Assembly (NCBI RefSeq): GCF_000802155.2
Contig: NZ_JQGJ02000002.1
Coordinates: forward strand, 186,001-250,000
Direction: 5' to 3'
DNA length: 64,000 nt
DNA from: Pseudomonas frederiksbergensis
Lineage (GTDB): Bacteria; Pseudomonadota; Gammaproteobacteria; Pseudomonadales; Pseudomonadaceae
The first letter of the stretch is position 1, and every line of letters begins with the position of its first letter. The notes under the pieces were generated by a model that did no database searches, was not told the origin of the DNA, and saw only the letters and a list, made by a program, of their open reading frames with translations. This document shows positions 18,543 to 27,179 of the stretch, piece by piece. A program made the position numbers and the translations under genes.

Positions 18543-19916
18543 GTGAACCTCAACGACGCCAGCTTCGAAGAACTGCTCAACGCTCTCCACGACGGCGTCT
18601 ATATCACCGATGGCGACGGCAAGACGCTAAAGGTCAATCAAGCCTACGAACGCCTGACCGGGCTCAGCGGTGCGGATCTCCTCGGCCGATCCATGGAGGA
18701 GCTGGTGAAGGAGGGCGTTATCTCGCAATCGGCCACGCTGCGTGTATTGCACGGTGGCCGGCCTGTGTCGGTGATGCAGAGCCTGAGCCACGGCAAGAAA
18801 TTGCTCGTCAGCGCCACGCCGATCCTCGACGCTGGAAAGCGGATTTCATACGTGGTCAGTACCGTGCGCGACATGACTGAACTGCTGCGCATGAAACACG
18901 AGCGCGATGAGTTGCAACAGCTCAAGCAACTGCGCAACAGCACCGCCAAGCTCCATGCCGGTCAACAAGACAATCTGCTGCGTTCGCCGCTCATGGCCGA
19001 CCAGGAGGTTTCCGGCCGAGTCCTTTCATTGGCCCGGCAGGTCGCCAGCAGTTCGGTAAAGGTGCTGCTTCAAGGCGAAACCGGCGTCGGAAAGACCCTC
19101 GTCGCGCAATTCATCCATAACGCCAGCCCGCGTGCCAGCGAACCATTCCTTGCGCTCAACTGCGGTGCGCTGCCCGAGAATCTGATCGAAGCCGAGCTGT
19201 TTGGCTACGCGCCGGGAGCGTTCACCGGCGCAGGTCCCAAAGGCAAGCGTGGCCTGCTGGAACTGGCGCATCACGGCACGTTGTTTCTCGATGAGATCGG
19301 TGATCTGCCGCTGCCGGTGCAAGTCAAGCTGCTCAAGGTCATCGAAGAAAATCGCTTCATTCCCGTCGGAGGCCTGGAGCTGAAGGAGGTCGATGTACGC
19401 ATCATCAGCGCCACCCACCATGATCTCAAGCAACGCGTGGCGCAGGGGAGTTTTCGGGCTGATCTGTATTACCGGCTCAACGTGGTGCCGATCCACATTC
19501 CGGCACTGCGCGAACGCAGGGAGGAGATTGCGCCGCTGCTGCATTACTACCTTGATCGATTTAATACCCGTTATGAGCGCCAGGTCCGATGGAGTCTGGA
19601 AGCCCTCGATTTGATGTGCGAATACGCCTGGCCCGGCAACATTCGCGAATTGATCAACGTGGTTGAACGGCTGGTGGTGACCAATCAGACCGGGACTGTC
19701 GAGGCGCTCGATATGCCTGAAGAGATCCTCGACCTCAACCCGCCTGATACCAATGGCACGGGCTTGCCGTTGCGCAAGGTAGTGGAAAACGCCGAGCGGA
19801 CTGCAATTCGCGCCGCGCTGCGCGAGCACAAGACCACGCGCCTCGCGGCCAAGGCTCTGGGCGTGAGCCAGGCGACGGTGGTGCAGAAAATGAAACGCTG
19901 GGAACAGTCTGATTAG
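18543..19916 (+). CDS. PAS-domain sigma-54-dependent activator
   Basis: A 457-aa enhancer-binding protein. An N-terminal PAS sensor (about residues 5-115: LHDGVYITDGDGKTLKVNQA) is joined to AAA+ (about 150-380) with Walker A GETGVGKT, the GAFTGA loop (FGYAPGAFTGA) and Walker B TLFLDEIGDLPL, and ends in a Fis-type helix-turn-helix (TRLAAKALGVSQATVVQKM). The start is GTG 18543 with AAGGA 10 bases upstream. Downstream are paired palindromes and a -24/-12 promoter in front of an alcohol dehydrogenase gene, its probable target. Confidence 0.9.
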   Translation: MNLNDASFEELLNALHDGVYITDGDGKTLKVNQAYERLTGLSGADLLGRSMEELVKEGVISQSATLRVLHGGRPVSVMQSLSHGKKLLVSATPILDAGKRISYVVSTVRDMTELLRMKHERDELQQLKQLRNSTAKLHAGQQDNLLRSPLMADQEVSGRVLSLARQVASSSVKVLLQGETGVGKTLVAQFIHNASPRASEPFLALNCGALPENLIEAELFGYAPGAFTGAGPKGKRGLLELAHHGTLFLDEIGDLPLPVQVKLLKVIEENRFIPVGGLELKEVDVRIISATHHDLKQRVAQGSFRADLYYRLNVVPIHIPALRERREEIAPLLHYYLDRFNTRYERQVRWSLEALDLMCEYAWPGNIRELINVVERLVVTNQTGTVEALDMPEEILDLNPPDTNGTGLPLRKVVENAERTAIRAALREHKTTRLAAKALGVSQATVVQKMKRWEQSD

Positions 19917-19957
19917 TTTTCTGATCAACACCGTGGAAATCGATCAGAAAACTGATC
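19911..19957. promoter_or_regulatory. Twin enhancer (UAS) palindromes
   Basis: Two 16-bp palindromes of the form GAT(T/C)AG-N4-CTGATC lie at 19911-19926 and 19942-19957, with centres 31 bp apart, close to three helix turns. They are about 80-120 bp upstream of the sigma-54 promoter at 20034, the expected place for an enhancer-binding protein. The first overlaps the last codons of the activator gene. Confidence 0.65.
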
Positions 19958-20000
19958 GCCGCTGACCGGCGATACGCCTCCCTGGCTTGATATAAATCGC

Positions 20001-20027
20001 GCAAAGCCCCCCATCACGGGGCTTTGC
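20001..20027. terminator. Hairpin terminator
   Basis: A perfect 10-bp stem GCAAAGCCCC / GGGGCTTTGC with a 7-base loop, 84 bases after the activator gene. No clear T-run follows on the plus strand, so termination strength is uncertain. It lies just before the sigma-54 promoter and would insulate it. Confidence 0.6.
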
Positions 20028-20033
20028 GGGCAT

Positions 20034-20049
20034 TGGCACGGCTTTCGCT
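20034..20049 (+). promoter_or_regulatory. Sigma-54 promoter of alcohol dehydrogenase gene
   Basis: TGGCAC-N5-TCGC with exact 12-base GG to GC spacing; the -24 box is a full match and the -12 box has one change. It ends 50 bases before the ATG at 20099. Confidence 0.7.
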
Positions 20050-20098
20050 ATTCCGTTTGGCACGTCTTCCATAAAACAACATCAACTGGACGAGCCCG

Positions 20099-21247
20099 AT
20101 GAATATCGCTTCTTTCAAAATCGCCAACAAATTGATCACTGGACCCGGCGCAATCGAGCAGCTTTGCGCTGAGCTGACGCGCCTGGAGGTCAACAATCCG
20201 CTGATCGTCACAGACACCGTCCTGGTGAACTCCGGCACCGTTGACCTGGCGCTGGCGCAGCTCGGTGATCGTCGCTACGGCATTTTCGACCAGGTCAAAC
20301 CGGAGCCCGAAGTGATCATCGTCGAGGAGTGCACCCGCGCCTATACCCAGGGTGGCCACGACGGATTGATTGCGGTGGGCGGCGGCAGTGCCATCGATAT
20401 CGCCAAGGGGGTCGCGGCCTATGCCGGTCATTCAGGTGCGCTGACGGAGCTGTTCGGTGTCGATCTGGTGAAACGCAAGGGCCCGCCCTTGATTGCCATC
20501 CCGACGACCGCCGGTACAGGTTCGGAAGTGACCAACGTCGCGATTTTCTCCGACAAGCAAGCGCAGCTGAAGAAAGGCATCGTCAGTGATTACCTGCTGC
20601 CCGACGTGGCGCTGGTCAGTCCGACCATGACGTTGACCTGTCCACGCAGTGTTACGGCGGCCAGTGGCGTCGACGCGCTGGTACATGCGGTCGAGTCCTA
20701 TCTCTCAGTCAACGCTTCGCCAATCACCGATGCTATCGCACTGGGTGCGATCAAGCTGATCACCAAGGCACTGCCGAAGGCTTATGCCAACCCGACCAAC
20801 TTGAAAGCAAGAGAAGACATGGCCACCGGCAGCCTGATGGCCGGCATGGCATTCGGCAATGCAGGGGTAGGGGCGGTGCATGCGCTGGCGTACCCATTGG
20901 GCGGACGGTTCAATATCGCCCACGGTGTCAGCAACGCCTTGCTGCTGCCGTACGTAATGGAGTGGAACAAGACGGCTTGCGTCGAGCGTTTCCGTGATAT
21001 CGCCGAAGCCATGGGCGTGCGCGTCGCAAACCTCAACGACAAGGATGCGGCGGATCAGGCGGTGAAGGCGATGGCGGATCTATGTGCCGCAGTCGATATC
21101 CCCTCGGGCCTGCGCAGCTTCAACGTGCCGGAGGAGGCCATTCCAGCAATGGCGGAGGAGGCCAGCAAGATCGACCGATTGATGCGCAACAACCCGCGCA
21201 AGCTGACGGCAGCCGATATCGAGAAGATTTACCGCGCGGCCTACTGA
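20099..21247 (+). CDS. Iron-containing alcohol dehydrogenase
   Basis: A 382-aa group III (Fe-dependent) alcohol dehydrogenase. The N-terminal dinucleotide domain has DGLIAVGGGSAIDIAKG and PTTAGTGSEVTNVAIF. The C-terminal helical domain has the metal-binding Asp/His set in SGVDALVHAVESYLS, GAVHALAYPLGGRFNIAHG. NAD(P)-linked oxidation of a primary alcohol or the reverse reaction is expected in the cytoplasm. The upstream promoter and UAS show sigma-54 control by the PAS activator. A permease gene follows in the same direction. Confidence 0.92.
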   Translation: MNIASFKIANKLITGPGAIEQLCAELTRLEVNNPLIVTDTVLVNSGTVDLALAQLGDRRYGIFDQVKPEPEVIIVEECTRAYTQGGHDGLIAVGGGSAIDIAKGVAAYAGHSGALTELFGVDLVKRKGPPLIAIPTTAGTGSEVTNVAIFSDKQAQLKKGIVSDYLLPDVALVSPTMTLTCPRSVTAASGVDALVHAVESYLSVNASPITDAIALGAIKLITKALPKAYANPTNLKAREDMATGSLMAGMAFGNAGVGAVHALAYPLGGRFNIAHGVSNALLLPYVMEWNKTACVERFRDIAEAMGVRVANLNDKDAADQAVKAMADLCAAVDIPSGLRSFNVPEEAIPAMAEEASKIDRLMRNNPRKLTAADIEKIYRAAY

Positions 21248-21321
21248 TTTTTAAGCCACGTCTCGGTTTATTTCCGGAGCCTGCGCTCGCCATGACAAGA
21301 CCAATAACTCAGGTGAACCCA

Positions 21322-22767
21322 ATGTCCGACACTCCTGCGCAGCGGAGCGAAAGCCCGTACATCCCGCTCGGCCCCTTCAAGGTCCGGCTGCCGTTTCTGC
21401 ATTACAAAATCGAACTTCCAGACTATCTCCAGGGCTTGCTGATGTGTGCCGTGGACCTGGCCGCCATTCCGCTGATGACCGAACTGCTCGGCATGCCATT
21501 CGAAGTCGCGCTTGCCGTCGTGATGCTCAACGGCTTGCTGTACCTCGCGCACCATTTGCTCGGCGATCCGACCGTACCGGGCTGGATCACCCCGGCGGTG
21601 CCCCTGTTGATGGCTTACTGTGCGCAGTTCCCGATGGGCCCGGAGCGTGTCCACGCGTTGATTGCCTTCCAGTTGATGCTGGGGGTTTTCTCGATCGCCT
21701 TGGGGGCGACCGGAATGGCGAAAAAGGTGGTGGAATTCGTGCCCTCGGCGATCAAGTCCGGGATCATCGTCGGTGCTGGCTTGAGTGCGGTAATCGCGGT
21801 GTTCCAGGTAGGCGGAAAATTCAATGTGCTGCCCTGGACCATTTCCATTGCAGTCGGCATCGCCTTCTATCTGATCTTTTCCCAGCACTTCAACGAGCTC
21901 AAGCAGCGCAACCGCTTCTGGTGGAACTTCGCCAAGCTCGGCATCCTGCCGATCATTCTGCTGGCAGTGGTGATTGCCCCGTTGTTTGGTGAAGCACCAT
22001 GGCCAACCCTTCAGTGGGGTATCAGCCAACCGGACTTTACAGGCTTGTGGAACGACTACACCGTGTTCGGATTGGGCATGCCGCCACTGTCCATGTTCAT
22101 CTCCGCGCTGCCGACCATGCTAGCGGCCTACATCATCGTGTTCGGCGACGTGCTCAGCGCAAAATCGCTTCTCGATGAGGCAGAAACTGTCCGCTCCGAC
22201 GAAGTTGTCGACTACAACCCCGATCGCGCGCACCTGATCTTCGGCGCGCGTAATGCGTTCATGAGCATCTTCGGCCCGGATGTCGCCATGTGCGGGCCCA
22301 AGTGGGCGGCGATGCTGGTGGTGGTGATCGAGCGCTTCAAAGGTGGGCCGAAGGCGATGAAGTCGATCATCGGCGGCGTCGGGTCGTTCCGTTGGGGGAC
22401 CAACAGCGGTCTGTTGCTGTTGCCGGTCGTGACGTTGGTACAGCCGATTCTCGGTGTCGCGTTGTCTCTGACGCTGCTGATCCAGGGTTACGTGAGCGTG
22501 CGCCTTGGCATTCTTGAAGCCAGAAGCCAGCGCGACCTGGGCATCGCCGGCGTGATCGGCGCGGTACTGGCGATCAAAGGCGCGAGCTGGGCATTCGGCA
22601 TTGGCGTTGTGTTGTGCCTGCTGATTTATGGCAAGAATTTTTTCAAGGGGGAGGTGGATGGGACGTTTGCCAAGGATTTGAAGGGAATGGGTAACACCAA
22701 GCCAATCGGCGATGATGAGTCCGCGACGGAGATCAAGCGAATGGAGGGCAGGGCTGTGACAGAGTGA
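21322..22767 (+). CDS. NCS2-like (solute carrier 23 type) permease
   Basis: A 481-aa inner-membrane protein with about 12-14 hydrophobic helices. VEFVPSAIKSGIIVGAGLSAVIAV and the later GPDVAMCGPKWAAMLVV segment resemble nucleobase/xanthine-uracil permeases, although the usual NCS2 signature is weak. ATG 21322 has AGGTG upstream; longer readings run back into the dehydrogenase gene. Spacing of 74 bases after the dehydrogenase suggests co-transcription, so the cargo may be related to that enzyme's substrate. Confidence 0.75.
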   Translation: MSDTPAQRSESPYIPLGPFKVRLPFLHYKIELPDYLQGLLMCAVDLAAIPLMTELLGMPFEVALAVVMLNGLLYLAHHLLGDPTVPGWITPAVPLLMAYCAQFPMGPERVHALIAFQLMLGVFSIALGATGMAKKVVEFVPSAIKSGIIVGAGLSAVIAVFQVGGKFNVLPWTISIAVGIAFYLIFSQHFNELKQRNRFWWNFAKLGILPIILLAVVIAPLFGEAPWPTLQWGISQPDFTGLWNDYTVFGLGMPPLSMFISALPTMLAAYIIVFGDVLSAKSLLDEAETVRSDEVVDYNPDRAHLIFGARNAFMSIFGPDVAMCGPKWAAMLVVVIERFKGGPKAMKSIIGGVGSFRWGTNSGLLLLPVVTLVQPILGVALSLTLLIQGYVSVRLGILEARSQRDLGIAGVIGAVLAIKGASWAFGIGVVLCLLIYGKNFFKGEVDGTFAKDLKGMGNTKPIGDDESATEIKRMEGRAVTE

Positions 22768-22819
22768 ACGGGATTGGGGCGGTCATCCTCGATATTAGAG
22801 GAGGGTGCGCCTCACCCCT

Positions 22820-23524
22820 CTATTTGTTTGGTGTGAGTTCTTGGACGACCTCACGCATCATGTCCTCGGAAACTTCAATTTCTTGCCGGAATTTACTGGG
22901 GCGCAGGACATGGTCCTCATTGTACTTGGCGTCTATCCCGGTACCGAACGCTTCGTCTCTCTGAATCATTTTATTTAAAGCTTCAACGACGCTGCTATCA
23001 CTGGTGGCAATCTTGTGCGCGCCTACGTAGCCATCCACGAGCGTTTCGGCGTAACCGTGTATTTCGCAATTATGATAAAGATACAGCTTCATAATGCAGG
23101 CAAATGAGTGGGCGAAAGATCTTTTGGTGCCGCTTGGCAGTGCGGAGTTACAACCATAGATTTTTATCTTGCCGGCAAAAGACCGGTTCAATAAAACGTC
23201 TTTTTTCAACGTTCTGGCCAGAACCAATGCAGAAATGGACTCGCTGTCGGCAGAGGCCTCCTTGGATATGATGGTACTTCCGGGAGCGCAATGTCCAAAA
23301 ATATAGATGACCTCGTTAGGGCCTATACAGCTCTGCAAACGTTCTGCGAGACGTTTTTTCGAAGGTCCATCGAAGGTGAAGAATTCGTAATCGGCCAGGT
23401 CCGTCCTTTCTGTGTTGGCTTCAATTTTTGAGCGTCTGGCCTTCCGCCAGTTTTCCCTGGTATTGACCCATTGCTTGGATTGTGCAGAAAAGGGAAATAT
23501 CACGATGCGTGAATGTTTGCACAT
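22820..23524 (-). CDS. Caspase/C80-like putative cysteine peptidase
   Basis: A 234-aa protein of unknown function. The pattern YIFGHCAPGS (His78), then about 45 residues including a helix, then KIYGCNSALPSG (Cys125) resembles the His-Cys dyad of the C80 peptidase (MARTX CPD) and other clan CD proteases. No signal peptide or membrane segment is seen. GGAGGAAG precedes ATG 23524. It stands alone, facing the permease, 124 bp outside the transposon end. It could be an effector or toxin domain or a self-processing regulator; the function is inference. Confidence 0.55.
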   Translation of the reverse strand: MCKHSRIVIFPFSAQSKQWVNTRENWRKARRSKIEANTERTDLADYEFFTFDGPSKKRLAERLQSCIGPNEVIYIFGHCAPGSTIISKEASADSESISALVLARTLKKDVLLNRSFAGKIKIYGCNSALPSGTKRSFAHSFACIMKLYLYHNCEIHGYAETLVDGYVGAHKIATSDSSVVEALNKMIQRDEAFGTGIDAKYNEDHVLRPSKFRQEIEVSEDMMREVVQELTPNK

Positions 23525-23642
23525 AGCGCTTCCTCCGAGCGAAAAATCTCCATCCTGAAGAAATTCTAGCCAAGCCTGGCGGTTTAGCTATCGACGCTGA
23601 AGCGTTCGGCTTTTACGAATTGACCTGGATGGGGGTGGAGGC

Positions 23643-23647
23643 CTCAT
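23643..23647. repeat. Target site duplication, left copy
   Basis: CTCAT immediately precedes the terminal TGT of the element; the same five bases follow the terminal ACA at 63218-63222. A 5-bp duplication is the normal product of Tn7/Tn5053-family insertion. Confidence 0.88.
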
Positions 23648-23805
23648 TGTCCAAATTCACATACCTCCGTTCACCACTCAGCTCCTTGAAAGCGCGGCAT
23701 TTTTTTAAATTTCATCACTAACATCCGTTTTTTTGACACAAGAAAACGAAGTTTAGTGAAGTGAGATTCATATAAATCAGTAGCTTACAAACCTTCGTTT
23801 TTTTG
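23648..23805. repeat. Left transposon end with four transposase-site-like repeats
   Basis: Besides the terminal repeat (23648-23669), three 20-bp copies of a related motif occur: CACTAACATCCGTTTTTTTG (23716-23735), its inverted relative at 23739-23758, and TACAAACCTTCGTTTTTTTG (23786-23805). Pairwise they match the first in 16 of 20 bases. The middle two form a 43-bp imperfect palindrome. Multiple subterminal sites are expected for TnsB binding. The last also overlaps the probable promoter of the transposition genes, allowing self-control. Confidence 0.75.
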
Positions 23806-23878
23806 GATAAGCGGTACGATCATGCTTCTGAAGGCGTCCTATGCTTAGGCTTCAGGTGCACGATTGGAGCATGAATGG

Positions 23879-24385
23879 ATGGTCTCTGTCGGCGATTTTT
23901 GCTCAGTGGGTACGGCGTCCGATCTGCTGGTCGTAGAAGCTGTGTGGAAGCAGCGCGGTGGGGTCGTACGTCTCTGCAAACTGTCTAATGGACTCCACTT
24001 GGCTCTGCCCGAGGAGCGGCTGACCCTATCAACGGATCCCGTCGGGGCCTTCCGAAAGCATATGGACAAAATCGTCCGAGCCTCTCGCAAAAAGTCCAGA
24101 GCCTCCGCTGAGCCCGTGCACGAATCGAATCCTGCTTGCGAGTTTGCAGAGTACCTTGCCATTACTAAGGACGAGGGGGCCACGTATCGGATCAAGTCAA
24201 TCACTTACTTTCTCATACTGCTGGAATCACAGTACCTGATCCCTAACTACTCTCTGAAAGCTCTATGGCGAGACGTCTGCGCCAAATGTGACCTGCTGGA
24301 CATCGATGCGCCAACACTCGGGTTTGTAAGAGACCGGTTGCATAACCAGCATCGCTCATTGCTCCTCGAAATGATCGGGCGATAG
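23879..24385 (+). CDS. Unknown protein in the TnsA position
   Basis: A 168-aa protein I do not recognise. It is the first gene of the transposition operon, where Tn7 has tnsA, yet no PD-(D/E)XK signature can be seen. Residues 1-50 (VGDFCSV..., VEAVWKQRGG, LSNGLHLALPEERL) look like a small beta-rich domain similar in style to the N-terminus of the following TnsB-like protein. The remainder is basic then helical. ATG 23879 has GGAG 9 bases upstream. It ends 2 bases before tnsB, so the two are co-translated. An accessory DNA-binding factor is a guess. Confidence 0.65.
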   Translation: MVSVGDFCSVGTASDLLVVEAVWKQRGGVVRLCKLSNGLHLALPEERLTLSTDPVGAFRKHMDKIVRASRKKSRASAEPVHESNPACEFAEYLAITKDEGATYRIKSITYFLILLESQYLIPNYSLKALWRDVCAKCDLLDIDAPTLGFVRDRLHNQHRSLLLEMIGR

Positions 24386-24387
24386 CT

Positions 24388-26226
24388 ATGGAGTTTTCAA
24401 TAGGTGAAGCAGTTTTTGTGGATGGTAAGGAGGGCATCTACCTAATAGACGGCGATGTTCCGGAGCGGGGCTGTTACCGGGTCAAACTCTCCGGATTACC
24501 TGTGCCTTCAATTGAGGTACCTAAGAGCAAGGTTCACAAGATCAGTACCAAGGCTGTTGAGCAAATCCGCGCTGCAAGTGACGTTGGTGTCGAAAACGTC
24601 GAGCCGGACAATGAGGTCAGGCCTGTTTCCCCGTATACCCCTGAACAAACTATTGTGGGGACTGCACGGGAGGACGTGATCAAACCACTGTACCTGGGAC
24701 AGATCACCAAAGAGCAGGCTGAGCAAAAACTGAGCCTCGGGCGAACGGTTGTGAATGATCTGCTGCGCCGCTATCGAGAATGGCAATCATGGGAAGCGCT
24801 GGTGCCCGGTGTTTCTGGACGAAGAAAGGGCGATACTCGGCTAGAGGATGAGGTTGAAGAGATTCTGGCGAAAGCGATCGAGGACGACTACAAGGGGCCG
24901 GGTGCATCTGTAGTCGCTGTACTCAACCGTGTCCGATGGGAGTGCAACGCAATTTCGAAGAATCCGCCTTCAGCCTCAACGGTTGAAAGACGGTGTGCCC
25001 AAGCGTCCATGCGCAAAGCAGTTGCTAATACCCAAGGCCCCGTTGCGGCGCGGGATAAATTCGACTCCTTTCCCTTTGGTACAGTCACGCAGCATGCCCT
25101 CCAGCTTGGACAGGCTGATAACAGTCCACTCGACTGCCAAGCGGTCGATCCTGATACTGGAAAAGTACTGGGGCGACCGAACCTGACCATCATCAGTGAT
25201 GACCATACCGAATCCTATTTAGGATTCTGGTTATCGTACGCTGCGCCATCAAGAAACACACTAGCGAATGCTTTCTTCATGGCACTTCAGCCTAAAGATG
25301 AACTGCTGGCGGAGTTCGGGCTTTCTGCACGGTTTAAATGGATGCAGTACGGAAAGTTGTCCAGATTGAGGACAGATGGAGGGGGAGATCTCAATGCCAA
25401 AACTGTGCTTGCAACGCTCGCAAAAAATGACATACGTCACGAACGTAGAATGCGGCCACAGAGCGGCGGCAAGGTAGAGCGTAAGATTGGTGTGGTGAAC
25501 CGTTATTTCATTCAGACGCTGAACGGAGCGATAGCATCGAGTAGGAAAATCGCAAGGGGGGAGAATCCAGAAAAACTTGCTGAATACTCCATAAAAGATC
25601 TTTTCATTCTTATTATTACCCAGATATGTATTCTGCACGAGCGGCCTGGCGAGGATGGTTTAACGCCCAATCAGCGTTGGATGCGAGACTTCGGTGAAAA
25701 AGACGGTGTAATACGAACACCCCCAGTAGTCAAAGACGCAACCCAGTTCAAGATCGACATGCTCCATCAGAGGAACATACATGTAAGGCGTGAGGGGCAT
25801 CTGACACTGGGGTTGTTGTATGAGCCCGGCCCGTACTGGAACAGAGTCGGAGAGCCAGTCACTCTTAAACTCGATTACGGCAACTTGCATAGGGCGTGGG
25901 TGATGGACAAAGGGCTATGGGTTCCTGTCAAACTTATCAACGCAGATAGTTATCCGAAAACGATGCTGGAGTGGAATGTCGAGCGCAAATCCGGACTTCC
26001 AGTAGGCCAGCATACCCCTGAAGGACTTCAAGCTATGCAGGAGCAGCATCACCTCAAGCAGTCCCTTCTGACTCAACAGCAGGAGCGTCGGCTGCAGGAA
26101 AGTCGGGATCTTGAGGACAAGATGTGCAAGATCAATCAGCCTGCATCCAGCTCAGTGCTGGAGCCCAAAGCGCCTGCAAAGCTTCACCAAGGCCCTATAC
26201 CAGTCATGATGGGGGATGATCTGTGA
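24388..26226 (+). CDS. TnsB/TniA-like DDE transposase
   Basis: A 612-aa Mu/Tn7-type transposase. N-terminal DNA-binding helices (for example KEQAEQKLSLGRTVVNDLLRRY, about residues 110-135) precede an rve catalytic core with Asp244 (QADNSPLD), Asp330 (RLRTDGGGDL) and Glu364 (SGGKVERKIG), the full DDE triad. A Mu-type beta-barrel follows, and the C-terminal tail (about 540-612) is Gln- and basic-rich, as needed to contact TnsC. It makes the 3'-end cuts and strand transfer. The next gene overlaps by GTGA. Confidence 0.9.
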   Translation: MEFSIGEAVFVDGKEGIYLIDGDVPERGCYRVKLSGLPVPSIEVPKSKVHKISTKAVEQIRAASDVGVENVEPDNEVRPVSPYTPEQTIVGTAREDVIKPLYLGQITKEQAEQKLSLGRTVVNDLLRRYREWQSWEALVPGVSGRRKGDTRLEDEVEEILAKAIEDDYKGPGASVVAVLNRVRWECNAISKNPPSASTVERRCAQASMRKAVANTQGPVAARDKFDSFPFGTVTQHALQLGQADNSPLDCQAVDPDTGKVLGRPNLTIISDDHTESYLGFWLSYAAPSRNTLANAFFMALQPKDELLAEFGLSARFKWMQYGKLSRLRTDGGGDLNAKTVLATLAKNDIRHERRMRPQSGGKVERKIGVVNRYFIQTLNGAIASSRKIARGENPEKLAEYSIKDLFILIITQICILHERPGEDGLTPNQRWMRDFGEKDGVIRTPPVVKDATQFKIDMLHQRNIHVRREGHLTLGLLYEPGPYWNRVGEPVTLKLDYGNLHRAWVMDKGLWVPVKLINADSYPKTMLEWNVERKSGLPVGQHTPEGLQAMQEQHHLKQSLLTQQQERRLQESRDLEDKMCKINQPASSSVLEPKAPAKLHQGPIPVMMGDDL

Positions 26227-27179
26227 CCCACTTAAGCCCCCGGGCATTGGGGCTACTGGAGCTTCCTCGTGAGGAGCGGGCGCTCGCGTGCATGCGTGAC
26301 GTATTCCTTAACTACCCTACAGCGATGGCTGTGGAGCACAGTGCCAAGCGGCTACTCGCATCCCCCAGAAATACGTCAAACGCCGGGATGTCGCTCATCG
26401 CTCTTCCTGGCTTAGGCAAGTCGACGATTGGAGTGAGCTGGGAGAAGCGAAGCTTTGATCCTGCGTCAGATTGGCCGGGCAAGATCATTTATCTCGACCT
26501 GGTTAAAAACAGTGCAAACCTCAGCGTGATGAAGCTGTTCCTAGCTGCAATCGGGGAACGGTTTCATACGCGCCCATTGAACCTCAGCTATCGAGATGTT
26601 GGCTTAGCTAAGACTTTGGTTCGTGAGCATAACGTACGCGGGGTTTTTGTTGACGAGGCTCCGATGTTAAGGCTCGCTTTAACTGGGGCGCCTGTGAATC
26701 GTGAGCTGGGCTCAATAAAGGGGCTGGCCGGTCACGAATGGCAGCTTAATGTTTTCTTGGCTGGAACACCAGACGAAATGTATGCTTTGTTCGATAATGA
26801 TGAAACACTAAAATCAAGATTCAACATTCGAGTGGGTTCTCTAAGCTATTGGAAGAATGATGACGAGGGCAAGTCTTTTATTAAAGGGTACTTGTCGTTG
26901 ATGCCACTAGAGCAGCCCTCCGTGCTCAATGATGATTTCTTTAAAATACTTGAAAACAATACGCTCACCACTACCACTGTTCGAAAGAAATTGATTATTT
27001 ATAACTCTCGCCGTGCGGTAACTGACCTGACTCGTGAAGCTTGTCGTGCGGCAGTTGAAACCGGGCAAGAATATGTCAATTCGGATTTATTGGTTAGCAC
27101 TGTGCGCGCAATGAAGAACGTCATCGAAGAGATAAATCTCAATGACTATGCTCGACCGGACATAGGCCCTTATGCGTGA
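26223..27179 (+). CDS. TniB/TnsC-like AAA+ transposition ATPase
   Basis: A 318-aa AAA+ ATPase with Walker A LPGLGKST (Lys66) and Walker B VFVDEAPML (Asp144-Glu145), and sensor-like FLAGTPDEM. It resembles TniB/TnsC, which selects target DNA and activates the transposase. The GTG start overlaps the tnsB stop by 4 bases, giving tight coupling. It is a short TniB-type version without the long TnsC extensions. ATPase activity is probably intact, in contrast to the degenerate P-loop in the TniQ fusion two genes downstream. Confidence 0.88.
   Translation: MTHLSPRALGLLELPREERALACMRDVFLNYPTAMAVEHSAKRLLASPRNTSNAGMSLIALPGLGKSTIGVSWEKRSFDPASDWPGKIIYLDLVKNSANLSVMKLFLAAIGERFHTRPLNLSYRDVGLAKTLVREHNVRGVFVDEAPMLRLALTGAPVNRELGSIKGLAGHEWQLNVFLAGTPDEMYALFDNDETLKSRFNIRVGSLSYWKNDDEGKSFIKGYLSLMPLEQPSVLNDDFFKILENNTLTTTTVRKKLIIYNSRRAVTDLTREACRAAVETGQEYVNSDLLVSTVRAMKNVIEEINLNDYARPDIGPYA

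Noticed and set aside
20001..20027. CRISPR or attC reading of the hairpin before the alcohol dehydrogenase
   Set aside because: Single copy, no repeat-spacer series and no integron core sites; a terminator fits.
22820..23524. Inclusion of the C80-like gene in the transposon cargo
   Set aside because: It lies outside the duplicated CTCAT and the terminal repeat.
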